64,000 nucleotides of DNA, taken from Limnephilus marmoratus. Its lineage: Eukaryota > Arthropoda > Insecta > Trichoptera > Limnephilidae. A program made the position numbers and the translations under genes. The stretch covers positions 18,302,710-18,366,709 of the forward strand of contig OU862910.1 in the NCBI GenBank assembly GCA_917880885.1, given 5' to 3'. Position 1 is the stretch's first letter; every line of letters begins with the position of its first letter. The notes under the pieces are model-generated. The model was not told where the DNA came from, searched no databases, and saw only the letters and a list, made by a program, of their open reading frames with translations. Below are positions 54,767 to 64,000 of the stretch, in pieces.

Positions 54767-55744
54767 TTATCTGGAGGCTTGGCTCAGCTGAGGACTTTCT
54801 GCATCTACTCTGTTGGGTCCTGTGGCTGGAGGCTCGCGGTCCATTTTCTTCAAATCTGCTTCCTTTGAGATAATGATGGGTGCTGACGTCGTATTTCGTC
54901 GAGCGTAAATTAAACAGTTTTTTGTCCAGACGAATCTATAACCTTTTTCTTTGGCGAGAAGCCTTGCGCGGTAGAATAGATGTTTATTCATGCTCGTGAG
55001 ATGGTCACCTATGTAGACATTTTGCGGGGATCCCGTAAATCCCAGTTCCGTTGACGTGATCCCTTTGCGGTCTTTTACCGCCTGCAGAAGCTGGTTTTTT
55101 AAGCTTCGGCTGGTTAATTTTACAATCACAGTCTCGCCGCCTCTTGGAGCAACTCTCGTTATGAACTCCACGTCCCTTTCACCTAGACTCATATTGCTCA
55201 GACTGGCGATTTTTGAGATGAGGGTTATTAAATTTTCACCTTTTTTTTCAGGGATACCCCTTATTTCGAGGTTTTGAAGTCTTGCCCATTGGTCTTTTTT
55301 ATTTGTTTCTTCAATTATGTTGCGTACTTCCGTTCTCAGGTTCATTACTCCTGCTTCCAAGTTTTCCACTTTTGTAAGGCGTTTTTCAAAATCATCAATC
55401 TTTTTTCCAAATGAAGCGACCTCCTGGTGGCAGCTGTCAACCGATTTCTGCACCCCTTGTACTTCCTCACGCAGAGATTTTATATCATCGTGCAGTCCCT
55501 TGAATGAGGACAGGTCCTTTTGAATTCTTTTAATATCTTCCATGATGGTGCTCAGATCTTGGACGCCCACAGCAATATTAGAAGATTTGCACCTGCTGCA
55601 TCGCCAAGTACTTCTCAGGTCGAGCTTCATCTTTTTGTAATTTTCCTCTGCTATACCTCCACACTTGTAGTGCAGATTTTCCTTGCAGGACGAGCATTGA
55701 ACTCCTTGAGTTATGTTGGAATTGCACACGCCGCAGATGTTCAT
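54767..55744 (-). CDS. ORF1: PHD-finger, coiled-coil, FP25K-like protein, 325 aa
   Basis: Companion RNA-binding/chaperone protein of the element. Residues 4-53 form a PHD-type zinc finger (C4, C7, C17, C20, H25, C28, C49, C52 by spacing). Residues ~65-155 are heptad-rich, Lys/Glu-rich and predicted coiled coil (multimerisation). Residues ~155-300 contain LQNLEIRGIPEKKGENLITL, EFITRV, IIVKLTSR-type and YIGDHLTSMNKHLFYRARLL segments, like the region in insect LINE ORF1s that resembles the baculovirus FP25K C-terminal domain. A Pro/Ser/Gln-rich tail follows. The ATG sits in an A-rich context (AAAATG) with an in-frame TAA three codons upstream. No breaks are seen. Confidence 0.88.
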   Translation of the reverse strand: MNICGVCNSNITQGVQCSSCKENLHYKCGGIAEENYKKMKLDLRSTWRCSRCKSSNIAVGVQDLSTIMEDIKRIQKDLSSFKGLHDDIKSLREEVQGVQKSVDSCHQEVASFGKKIDDFEKRLTKVENLEAGVMNLRTEVRNIIEETNKKDQWARLQNLEIRGIPEKKGENLITLISKIASLSNMSLGERDVEFITRVAPRGGETVIVKLTSRSLKNQLLQAVKDRKGITSTELGFTGSPQNVYIGDHLTSMNKHLFYRARLLAKEKGYRFVWTKNCLIYARRNTTSAPIIISKEADLKKMDREPPATGPNRVDAESPQLSQASR

Positions 55745-56455
55745 TTTGTTTTATTTTAAATGCGGCCCACAGAAGGTTATTTGAGGTAATGTGCGGCCTC
55801 TGTGTGATGGCTGAACTAGCGAACAAACTAACAAATCTGCAGTATATTGTTCTGTTGATAATGTTATTTGCGTGTATACAGAGATGGCGTTTTAAATGTA
55901 CAAAAATAAAGAAGTGAGTAATGTACTGCTTGATTATTGGATTTGGTCTTCCACTGGACACGAGTATATTTTTTTATTTATTTATAAATATATATTTTTA
56001 GTATTTATTTATTTCACTATAATATTTATTGTTTATGTTCGAGGCAATATTATTTATGTGGGTAGGAGCTTTATCAGACAGTGTCACAGTTTGAACTGAA
56101 TGTAATTCTTGTTCACAATATTAAAACAATTCACACTGTTAATATTATCACTTTGTGCGTATTATATTGTGTATATTATTACTCGTTCGTTGAATATTAT
56201 GTATTAATCGGGTCAAAATGTAAACACTGAAAACTCTTATCGCGGTTGTTGTTCGATGCTAAGATTATTTCATTTAAATATTAGAAGCTTATTAATAAGT
56301 TTTTTAACTTGTTTAGGCTTGTTGCCACTTAATCTTTTCGTTATTATAATAAGTTTCAACGTTTAAAACTGCTATTAACTGATAACTTGTTGCGCATAAA
56401 TTTGTGTGTGCTCTCTCGGTCACTGTAGTAACTAATAATTGTATCTTATTGCCAG

Positions 56456-56681
56456 GTTTAAGATTTATTTATTTCTTTCGAAATACACGGCACAACATGT
56501 GCCATAAACATAGTTGACATATAAATAGTATCTACAACAACAATATTAAGACAGTAAAATGTAAAATAAAGAGTACCTACAAAGTATAAAGTTTTAAGAA
56601 AAAAGTAAAAGTTAAAAGTAAAAATAATATAATAAAAAGTAAAATATAGAAATACAAGATATCTTTAAAGGGCACAAAGAT
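56456..56681 (-). mobile_element. LINE 3'-end fragment
   Basis: On the minus strand, GGCACATGTTGTGCC (a perfect GGCACA stem, about 56490-56506) is followed by GTGTATTTCGAAAGAAATAA, ATAAATC. A short hairpin before an AATAAATA tail matches the other LINE ends here. The rest is A-rich 3' UTR without coding, ending at the TTAA MITE. Confidence 0.6.
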
Positions 56682-57402
56682 TTAAGAGGGCATTACCTGA
56701 GAAAACCAGAAATATGTAATTTTCAAACCAGATTTTAGACGTATTGACTCTTTTCCTCAAAAAATTATAAATGGATTTCGAAAGATTTTTCTTTTATCTA
56801 GCATTCGCATGTAATAAATTTTGAGAAATTTTTAAAATTTTTAGTATAATAAGGTTATTCCATAGGTCGTTGGCAGATTTGTTAAATTTTCAAAAAAGAT
56901 TTTGTATTATACCACACCCATTTCAAATAATATAATCATGCAGTAAAATAAATCAGTACATTATCTAGCAAACGCATGTTTTAGAATTTTAATTTTAGTT
57001 TCAATAAAATCATTAAAAAATATGTACGTACATGTGTTTTTTGACGAAAATTGGTCCATTTGTGTATTTATTTGCGCACTTACAAACTAATATATTTCAG
57101 ATTTTTGTAACATTCTTATTAAATTTAGACATTATTGAAAAATGATAAATACTTATAGTCAAAAAATAATTACAAAAAGTACATTATTTTAATAGTTTTA
57201 TCATCACGGCTTTCGCAATTTTTGGTTGAAGGTATAAATTAAAGCTAATTTGGATTGAAATAAATTCGATATTGAGTTATAATTTAAAAAGGCTGGTACG
57301 GAGAATAATTAATCTTTCTCATTGTAGCCGCCCTGCACGATCGTAAGAACGACTTTCGATGAAATGTGGATTTTCGTCCGCTGGCTGGTTAAACGCTCTT
57401 AA
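56682..57402. mobile_element. TTAA-flanked MITE, copy 2 (721 bp)
   Basis: Near-identical over its length to 6661-7385. It runs from TTAAGAGGGCATTACC to GGTTAAACGCTCTTAA. Inner marks such as TTATCTAGCATTCGCATGTA, TATGTACGTACATGTG and CCGCCCTGCACGATCGTAAG are shared. It sits in an A-rich LINE 3'-UTR remnant, so it is younger than that. No transposase is present. Confidence 0.85.
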
Positions 57403-57677
57403 ATATAAATTATAAAAAGTTATAAAATATAAAAAGTCATATAAGTAAGAAATCCTCTTAGGAGCAAGAAAAAAATTAATAAAAAGTGAAATAATTAATA
57501 GGTAGGTATTATGGATTATGTCAACTTGATATCAACGACGTGAACCGATTTGATAAATTTTACAAGTAGGTACCTATAAAAAAAGGTACGAAAATAAATA
57601 AATAAAAAAAACCTTGGATAGTGACGGTTCTTCGGACAAATTATTTGAAATACAAAAAAAAGTAAAATACATTATTT
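57403..57677. other. AT-rich noncoding stretch
   Basis: Probably the continuation of the A-rich LINE 3'-UTR remnant interrupted by the MITE, since TATAAAAAGTTATAAAATAT-type sequence lies on both sides. No gene is seen. Confidence 0.4.
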
Positions 57678-58121
57678 GGGAGGCGGGTATGGGTATCGCC
57701 GCTCCAAGATCCATTTATTGGATAACCAACCTCCGCCACAGGTCAAGAAAAGTGGTTCGCTACGTTTGGTGACTTAGCAGGAGTGGGCGCGTTCATGGGG
57801 TGAGATTTGTCGGGGTCTTGACGGTGGATGCGTCTGCCCACCAACTGCGTGGCAGGCCGGATCGGAAGAGACTGGTTGAGGGAGACCTTTTGATATCTCC
57901 AGCTGTACTCTCTCGGAACACCGCCTTGTCTCATAGCGGGTGGATTGGATTCATAGGACGGTTACTTCTGGACACATTGACCCCCAGATTACTACTCACC
58001 CCTCATTTCTTTTTCCGTCCCAGAACTTTTTCTCCTTCCTTTATGGCTCTCCACACATCCTCCCCAAAAATGACAAAGGGGGAATATTGCCCTCAGGGCC
58101 TCCTGGATGGAGCTAATGTTA
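57678..58121 (+). repeat. A-repeat copy 6
   Basis: Complete copy from GGGAGGCGGGTATGGGTATC to GGGCCTCCTGGATGGAGCTA. It shares TTCGCTACGTTTGGTGACTT, GGTGGATGCGTCTGCCCACC and TGGACACATTGACCCCCAGA. The 109-codon frame through it has no known domain and is incidental. Confidence 0.85.
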
Positions 58122-58853
58122 TTAAATAGCTGGAATCTTAAGCACGAAGTTACAAATTGTACGATTTCAGAGAAAATTTTTGATTTATTGAATAAGAGAA
58201 AATAAGGCACATATTTTTTTGAACGTGAGATCCACTGTTCACAGAACTACTAGTAAATTTTAATGGTAGGCTGTTTCAAATCATACACTGTCGTAAATTC
58301 ATCTTTGTTTGTACAAAAACAAAATGAGAGTACGTGTACGATGTTGAATTAAAGTCGAAAAATAAATTCGGAGCACGATTCAAATAAATTTGTTTTGGTG
58401 TTTACAAATGATACTAATAACACGCGTGAAGCAATTTTTCTAGACCCACTGAAATAAAATATCTGTGACAACTGGTGAAACATTTTGTTAGAACTACGTG
58501 TGGGGTTACATAATATAAGTTAGCTTCTTTAATAAAAATTTGAAATTTTCTACCTCCTGGTTAACTTTTTGTCACATTTTATATTGAAACCCAAATCGGG
58601 CGAGAACACGTAGTTTGTCGCCGGTGTTATCGAGCACAGTTTGTTATTAGTATTTTCGAAAAATGTGGGCTCTGTGAATCATCACGTTGGAAACAAACTA
58701 CGAGTATAATGAGGTAATATAAACGTATCTATTTTCATGGAAAGCTAATACTTTTTACGCATGCGCAAGTAAATTTTATTTGATTATTTTTCCAAAGTTT
58801 GTGCACGTTTTCATAACTTTTTTGCCCTCCATTTCGTTTTTTGTTTTTTTACA
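58122..58853. other. Noncoding stretch between two inverted A-repeats
   Basis: I see no gene. Copies 6 and 7 on either side face opposite ways, so this segment lies in the loop of a large inverted pair. Confidence 0.4.
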
Positions 58854-59433
58854 TTAGCTCCACACAGGAAGCCCTGGGGTAAATAATTCCCCTCAGGGCC
58901 TATGTCATCTTTTAGGAAAGGAAAGAGAGGAAGCTCTGGGAAGGAAAAGGGTATTAGGGGTGGGTAGGAATCTGGGGGTCAGTGTGTCCAGGAGTGACGT
59001 ACGTATTTATTTATTTTTTTCAGGTTCTCCATAACACAGTTATACACCAAATTATTAAGGAGAAGATTACAAAATATAGGAGAAAAAAAAGGCCAAGGGG
59101 GCAGTTTCTCTATGTTGAGACATGTGTCAAAAGATAGTTACTGAACTCTCTATAGGTAACATTAAAGATGTCAATGCTCAATGCAGAATCGTTAAGCAGT
59201 TGAATTGCTCTATTTAATGGGGCATTCTGAAAGAAAGAAGTTCTCGCTTTCAGAGCATAAAAAAGTGTGTATGAATCCATCCCTCCCACGGCGGTGCAAG
59301 ACGATGAAGAAACGCACGGTTGGAGAAATCAAATGGATCCCTCAACCATTCTCTCCAGATCCTGCCTGCCATGCAGCTGTTGGGCAGAAGCATCCGCCGC
59401 CAAGGCCCGGATAAACCTCACCCCATGAACCCG
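58854..59433 (-). repeat. A-repeat copy 7, interrupted by a LINE fragment
   Basis: The part at 58854-58999 (TTAGCTCCACACAGGAAGCC … GTGTCCAGGAGTGACG) and the part at 59265-59433 (GTGTATGAATCCATCCCTCC … CCTCACCCCATGAACCCG) join to the family order. The outer block beyond GAACCCG (TTGGTGACTT to GGCGGGTATGG) is missing. The LINE piece between them is at 59008-59264. Confidence 0.8.
59008..59264 (-). pseudogene. LINE 3' end with RT C-terminal codons, inserted in an A-repeat
   Basis: The minus strand reads LKARTSFFQNAPLNRAIQLL, NDSALSIDIFNVTYREFSNY, LLTHVST and stop (59262-59110), then a ~100-bp 3' UTR and AAAAAAATAAATAAATACGTA. The R-T-x-F-x-x-N-xPLNRA…DIF…F pattern is that of CR1/Jockey-like RT C-termini. 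ACGTAT at the left and GTGTAT at the right look like an imperfect target duplication. Confidence 0.7.
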
Positions 59434-59469
59434 TCACTTTTACGTTTTATTTTATAGTTCACCATTACT

Positions 59470-59645
59470 AGAGTGCTGTACATGGCCCACAGATACGTAA
59501 AGAGTACACTACTGCAAACCCTGTACAAATCGCAAGTGCGCCCCACGGTTGAATTTGGCATCCACCCCTGTCTGGAGCCCCAAAATACCTAAAAACCTCG
59601 ACTCTGTGCAGAAACGACCGGTCCGTTTGATATTGCAGTTGTGAC
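59470..59645 (+). pseudogene. Decayed reverse transcriptase C-terminal fragment
   Basis: YKSQVRPTVEFGIH appears in one frame. After a shift, a PKNLDSVQKRPVRLILQL segment follows. The YKSxVRPxxEYxxxxWxxAPK…LDSVQRRAxRLI pattern is common just after the RT palm in LINEs. Both ends are missing and frames are broken. Confidence 0.55.
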
Positions 59646-59671
59646 TCTTGCGCGGAGCAATGATTTGTTTA

Positions 59672-59922
59672 AAATTTTATGTGAGTACCGCACTAGAGTC
59701 TTAATTGCTTCCGAACATCTGATCTGGCGCCAGTAAGACTATGACATGCCCTAATAAAGGTATGTTGTGAGGCTGAAAGTAGAGGGGAGGGGAAGGACAT
59801 TGAAAAAAAGGAAGGTGGGGAAATAACTGGCTCTTCAGATATGATCAAACATAGCTAACAGGCATTTCAAGCAACGTTTCGAATTGCTAGTCGAGAGCCT
59901 TAACCCCACGTAGGCCGTCAAA
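59672..59922 (-). mobile_element. SINE copy with an internal deletion
   Basis: ATGTGAGTACCGCACTAGAG, GCGCCAGTAAGACTATGACA, GGTATGTTGTGAGGCTGAAA and CATTTCAAGCAACGTTTCGA match the 17.3-kb SINE. It then jumps straight to TAGTCGAGAGCCTTAACCCC, ACGTAGGCCGTC (head). The middle (CCACCAGGGCGATAC block) and box B are lost, so it is inactive. Confidence 0.7.
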
Positions 59923-61393
59923 TCATAGAAAAGCTCTCTTCGCATTACATTATTGTTAAAAATATATTTTAATTATACATTTAAGGGCTCGACGCGGATC
60001 TCTATGCGCCCCCGCCTGTACTCGTACTGTCAATGCAGTGCGTATTATAAACCCAAAACCTCCGTTTACACCATCCCATCAGAAGGCTTAGGCCTGAGGC
60101 GTAACCACGCGGTCTCGATGTCCTTACGTCCCCCCTCCGGTAACCTGACGCTCATCTTTTCCTCAAGTTCTTCAAAAACTTCCCCTTCTCTCCCAAGTAC
60201 ATTTCTTCGAGGCACAATCTGGGAGCCGGCTAAAGGGCGCGGACATCGAGTATCGTCTGCAGTTGGGCCGATAGCCTTACGCATTCTCATTGGGACTGCC
60301 CGGTGATCTATGAAATACTTTCCCTGGCCCTTGTTTTTATATATTTTATTTTCTTTCTGCTATTATAGTAATTATTTAAATTACATTATCATATAACTGT
60401 TTTTTCTTCATTACTTTTTTGATTTTCAGAAGCCGTTATTTTTCTTTTTCTTTTACTAACACTATTATCTTTGTTGATGTTACCTATTTCAGAAGAATTA
60501 TTCCACGGGCTGCAAGTTCTATTTATCTTTTTTATAATGTTAATATAAGTACTTGCGTACTGCTTACTAACCCCGTATGCATGGACATTGGAGGGTCTAC
60601 AGTCGTTTAAATAAATGTAGCTTCGTTTAAAAAAAAAGTAAAGTCTTGACGTGTGCGGTGAAGGAGGTAACCATATGTTTCCTTATACCGCCGTTGGGAA
60701 AGTGGTGGGGTCCCCTCCAATCACATTAGAAAGAATTTTTCATCAGTTTTTCTCCCGTCCTGTGAACAAGCCCAACCACCGTTTCCTCATTAGATTCTCG
60801 TTAACATGGGCAAAATGATTTCTATTGTGTTCCCGTCACGGCGCATCATTTAAATGGATTAAGCATGGGTAACTTCAGAGTTAATTATAATTTAGGGACA
60901 GGGTAGGCCAATTAGGAAACAAAGGAAGGTAGGATCATTATTGCCCCGTCCCAGCGGAAGAGAGATCATTTTTGTTCAGTCCCAGAGGAAGTAGGATAAT
61001 TTCTTCTCATGTTCTGCTCCTTCTTTGATTAATTACTTGTATAGATTATTAAATTTCCCAAAGGGGTATGTGAACACGAAACAGCCATTGTTTCGGGAAG
61101 AATGAAGAAAAGTGACGTGGGTCTTTATTTGACGGAGAAGGGTCCATAATTTTTGCGTTTTCTTGTTCATTTTTACAAAATCTTTGTTATGAACTTATTC
61201 GCTACAGTACTTACCTTTGTTAAATCGTTCAGTATCGTGTCGAGTGTATGTGTGAACATAATCGAATTATGTACCTATTTAGGCGCTCTATTTTTTTATG
61301 AAAAAAGGCTAAAAAAATATTGGTGACGAAGTGAGGTAATAGAACTTTTTTTTTACATTAACTTAATAAATTACATTAATCCTACTAATATTT
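59923..61393. other. Noncoding stretch with a GC-rich island
   Basis: The island at about 59988-60308 is GC-rich with sharp edges against AT-rich flanks. It permits a 117-codon plus frame and a 74-codon minus frame (…KAIGPTADDTRCPRPLAGSQ…), neither with a known domain. Near 60943-61010 a GTCCCAG-GGAAG-AGGAT unit of ~40 bp occurs twice. No gene is established. Confidence 0.4.
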
Positions 61394-62694
61394 TCTACTA
61401 ATATTATAAAGGTGAAAGTTTGTATGGAAACGATTTTTTTTTTTTAATTAGGCAATTCACCCTAAAAAGAGTACTTTGTTGGTGTCGTACTCAATAATAA
61501 TCTCTAAAAATGAATCACCGAAATGTATGTATGCGCATAAACCCGAACGACTGCATCAAATTGGATAATTCTTTTCTTTTGTTCCTTATTTTGTATAAAC
61601 CTACCGTTGAGTTCTGGCATTATGAAATTCGTATACAAAATTATAATAGGAGGCATGCGAGCAGTTTGAAAAATGAACGTATCGGGAATGAATGTGTGGA
61701 ATGCGAGAGGTGAGCGGGGGGAGTGGGGTGGGGGGAGTGGGTTTTGGGAGGGTGTTGGTGGAGGGGGGAACGGGAGAGGGAAGATATTGGGGGGAGGGGG
61801 TTAGGGGAGGAGAGGGGGGAGGGAAGGAAGGGGAAAGGGGAAGGATGGAGGAGGGTGTGGGGAGGGGTAGGGGGTGGGGGAAGGAGGTTGATGGGGGGAG
61901 TGGTGTGTGGATAGGTAATGTGGAGGAGTAGGGGGTGAGGGGAATGGTGGGTGGAGGAAGTGGGGGAGGGAGTTGATTGGGGGAGTGGAGTGGAGAGAGG
62001 GAAGGTGGAGGAAGCGGATTGGGGTGGAAGAGGGGGGAGGGAAGAAAGGGACGGAGGAGGGGTGGAGGAAGGTGGGGGGAGGTGGAGTGGGGAGGGTGTA
62101 GAGTGGGGGAGGGGTGGGTGGAGAAGGAGGGGGAGGGGTAGAGGGCGTTGGGAGGGTGTTGGTGGAGGTGGAAAGATGAGGGGGAGAAGGGTGGGAGGAG
62201 GGGGTTAGGTTAGGGGGGAGGGAAGGAAGGGGAAAGGGGAAGGATGGAGGAGGGTGGGGGGAAAGGGAATGTGGAGGGGTGGGTAGGGGATGGGGGGAAG
62301 GAGATTGATGGTGGTGGGGAGTGGTGTGGGGAAAGGGAATGTGGAGGGGTAGGGGGTGAGGGGAGTGGTGGGTGGAGGGAGAGAGGGAGGGAGTTGATGG
62401 GGGGGAGTGGAGTGGAGAGAGGGAAGGTGGAGGAGGCGGAGTGGGTGGAAGAGGGGGGTGGGGGGAGGGGGTTGATGGATGAGTGGAGTGGGGAGAGGGA
62501 AGGTGGAGGGGGGAGAAGTGGGGGAATGGGTGGGTGGAAGGGGAGGGGAGTTGGGCGGAGGAGTGAAGTAGGGGGAAGGGTGGGGGGAGGGGGAGGGGGG
62601 TTGATGGGGGGAGTGGAGTGGGTAGATGGAAGGTGGAGGAAGCTGAGTGGGAATCCCCTAATACTATGCGAGCGAAGCCGCGGGAAAAAGCTAG
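61394..62694 (+). mobile_element. Helitron-like element with a ~0.95-kb purine-rich core
   Basis: The 5' end TCTACTAATATTATAAAGGT, the AAAATGAATCACCGAAATGT block (61507) and the 3' end GCGAAGCCGCGGGAAAAAGC, TAG (CTAG 62691-62694, then T) are Helitron-type. The block around 61507-61570 is the same as in the four pyrimidine-core elements read in sense. No Rep/helicase is present. Four Gly/Arg-rich frames across the core are translation of low-complexity DNA, not genes. Confidence 0.75.
61706..62650 (+). repeat. Purine-rich (G/A) minisatellite
   Basis: About 945 bp almost free of C, built from drifting units such as GGGGGGAGTGGAGTGGAGAG, AGGGAAGGTGGAGGAGGCGG (recurring near 61978, 62402, 62488 and 62588), with ~60-110-bp higher-order periodicity. 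Many G3-G6 runs could form G-quadruplexes, and the strand bias could give triplex/H-DNA. Confidence 0.9.
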
Positions 62695-62864
62695 TAATTA
62701 ATATTTCAGGCAGATGAATATGGAGTGATTGTTTTGAGAATTCAATTTCTTAGTTTTTTTAAATAATCGATACATTTTAAATATAATCGATTTGGCCCAT
62801 CGATAGTCTGGAGGCACTGAAAACTGCAAGGTCACCCAATAATTGAAGTGAAATCGAACGTAAT

Positions 62865-63178
62865 GGGAGGCGGGGTTGGATACGGCCACACCGGGAACCT
62901 TTATTGGATAACCAACACTTCTGCCATAGGTCACCCCAAGTGGTTCGCTACGTTTGGTGACTTAGCAGGGGTGCCCGGGTTCATGGGGTGAGGTGTGTCT
63001 AGGTCTTGGAGTCGGGTGACCAGGATTCACTGAACCCAGATTCCTACCCACCCCTTAAAGCCTTTTCTTCCCAGAACTCTCCTCTCCTTCCTTTCCCTAA
63101 GAAAAACCCTCCACGCAGCATTCCGAAAGATGACATAGGCCCTGAGGGAAATTATTTTCCTCAGGGACTCCTGAATAA
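62865..63178 (+). repeat. A-repeat copy 8, internally deleted
   Basis: Starts GGGAGGCGGGGTTGGATACG and keeps TTTATTGGATAACCAACACT, TTCGCTACGTTTGGTGACTT, then jumps from GGTCTTGGAGTCGG (about 63012) to CTGAACCCAGATTCC, losing ~120 bp. The 3' hairpin is best seen here: CCCTGAGGGAAA at 63140 and TTTCCTCAGGG ending at 63166. Confidence 0.85.
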
Positions 63179-63302
63179 AATGTAACCGAAATTGGGACTC
63201 TATTATATTGGAACCAGTGTAAAAAAAGAACGCGAAGAAATTACGGAAGTTTTTCGTGATATTTTCGAGAATTTCACATTCGTATTTGTATGATATACAG
63301 GT

Positions 63303-63480
63303 TATAAGCCGCGGCATTCCGAATTTCTACCGTTTTATAACATTTCTCTTGAAGACTCTAAGCTTTTAAGTTTTAAAAAAAATAACATGTATTTTGAAAA
63401 TCTAATAAAATCTATGCCATGCAGAAACGGTAATTATAAGAAATTCCCTCTATAGAAAAAATCGCAAAATACGTTACGAA
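63303..63480 (-). repeat. Dispersed repeat, copy 2
   Basis: Inverse of 10578-10758: CCGAATTTCTACCGTTTTAT, AAATAACATGTATTTTG, AAATTCCCTCTATAGAAAAA and ATCGCAAAATACG. Unclassified. Confidence 0.6.
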
Positions 63481-64000
63481 AATTATACACACTCAAGTGA
63501 TGATAAAACATCAATTGTTTTATCTTCTCTCTTTCTAATATATAAAGTTGATTGACTGTGGCGGGCGGTGCTGAACTCTACAAATCTACTGTTACATTAT
63601 ACCTACTGTTTGATTGATGAAAATTTTGCGTACTTGACCTATTTTTTAAATGTTGATTATTCATAAGTGGAATAAAAAGTCACAATTTGTTATAGTTGTA
63701 ATTGTTGTATTTAAATCAAGAATATTAAAAAATTCTACCTAAAACCCAGGCAACTTCGGGGACATGTAAAGACGAGTGTCCTGCTGTGGTTTGTTTTTAA
63801 TGCATATTTACAGTTTTGTTCAACGACTGAAAATTTGCACACTTAAAAATAAGAGGAAGGTCATCGTTTACATCGGACTTATAAAAACTTTTCCATCTTT
63901 CAACTCCCATCTCCTTTTCCCACCACTTTTAAGTGCATAATTCTGATATATCGTGAAGAAATTTTGTACTTTCGTTGTTGAAAATAAGAGATTCATCTAT
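63481..64000. other. AT-rich noncoding stretch
   Basis: No gene is seen. ACCCAGGCAACTTCGGGGAC near 63745 resembles the TTGCCTGGGC motif near 49122, a possible decayed Helitron-like 3' end. Confidence 0.45.

Larger units (their letters stand above)
51318..56455 (-). mobile_element. Near-intact two-ORF non-LTR retrotransposon (CR1/Jockey-like)
   Basis: On the minus strand, in order: a ~0.7-kb 5' UTR (boundary uncertain, about 55745-56455), ORF1 (55744-54767), a ~310-bp spacer, ORF2 (54453-51601), and a ~280-bp 3' UTR ending GTTGGTTTTCCAAAT, then AATAAAATAAAAATAAAAAT. The tail is at 51318-51350 on the plus strand. Both frames are open over full length, unlike all other LINEs in the window, so this is probably a young copy able to encode its own machinery. 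I could not fix the target duplication because the 5' end is not sharp. Confidence 0.85.

Noticed and set aside
57800..58129. 109-codon plus-strand protein, and similar frames at 8497, 30212, 37763 and 21078
   Set aside because: All lie in A-repeat copies. The frames differ between copies and none is conserved, so the family is not coding.
61692..62717. Long Gly/Arg/Glu-rich open frames across the G-rich tract
   Set aside because: They are translations of a C-poor minisatellite. All three plus frames stay open because stop codons are rare in G-rich repeats, and no domain is present.

Overview
This window is animal (insect-like) nuclear DNA that consists almost entirely of transposable elements. 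The evidence for an insect is: AT-rich noncoding sequence without operons; many 3' fragments of CR1/Jockey-, L2- and RTE-type non-LTR retrotransposons; short TTAGG runs (the insect telomere motif); a tRNA-derived SINE; Helitron-like elements ending in CTAG; and the TAGGTACCTA palindrome common in hemipteran and lepidopteran genomes. A sap-feeding hemipteran is my best guess, but the sequence does not fix the order. I see no conserved host gene, rRNA or functional tRNA, and nothing prokaryotic.

Layout. 0-12 kb: foldback repeat, SINE inside a tandem repeat, two RTE-type reverse transcriptase (RT) remnants, Helitrons, a TTAGG-cored foldback, a TTAA-flanked 725-bp MITE and the first copy of an unclassified ~440-bp repeat (here 'A-repeat'). 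12-22 kb: an 846-bp long-TIR element inserted in another repeat, two further MITEs, a SINE, and a hAT-like element splitting an A-repeat. 23-33 kb: L2-type RT remnant, Helitron, an 800-bp hAT-like element with an 8-bp duplication, and more RT remnants. 33-44 kb: a MITE with perfect 20-bp ends, SINE, Helitron, A-repeat pieces and two RT remnants. 44.2-46.2 kb: a hAT-like element carrying a 111-A homopolymer and a GC-rich ORF, followed by an orphan 93-aa ORF. 47.7-50.0 kb: a 2.3-kb hAT-like element containing a foldback MITE and a Helitron. 50-51 kb: an RT remnant interrupted by another retrotransposon tail.

51.3-56.4 kb (minus strand) holds the one apparently intact mobile gene set: ORF1 (325 aa: PHD-type finger, coiled coil, FP25K-like C-terminal region) and ORF2 (950 aa: endonuclease plus RT). 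These would act together as a self-mobilising non-LTR retrotransposon. 56.5-64 kb: a second TTAA MITE, three A-repeats, RT remnants and a Helitron whose purine-rich core has expanded to about 0.95 kb.

Nesting gives a relative order of insertion at several loci. No new defence or metabolic system is evident. The most unusual items are the hAT-like element with GC-rich cargo, the TTAGG-cored foldbacks, the Helitron purine tract, the A-repeat family and the near-intact two-ORF retrotransposon.
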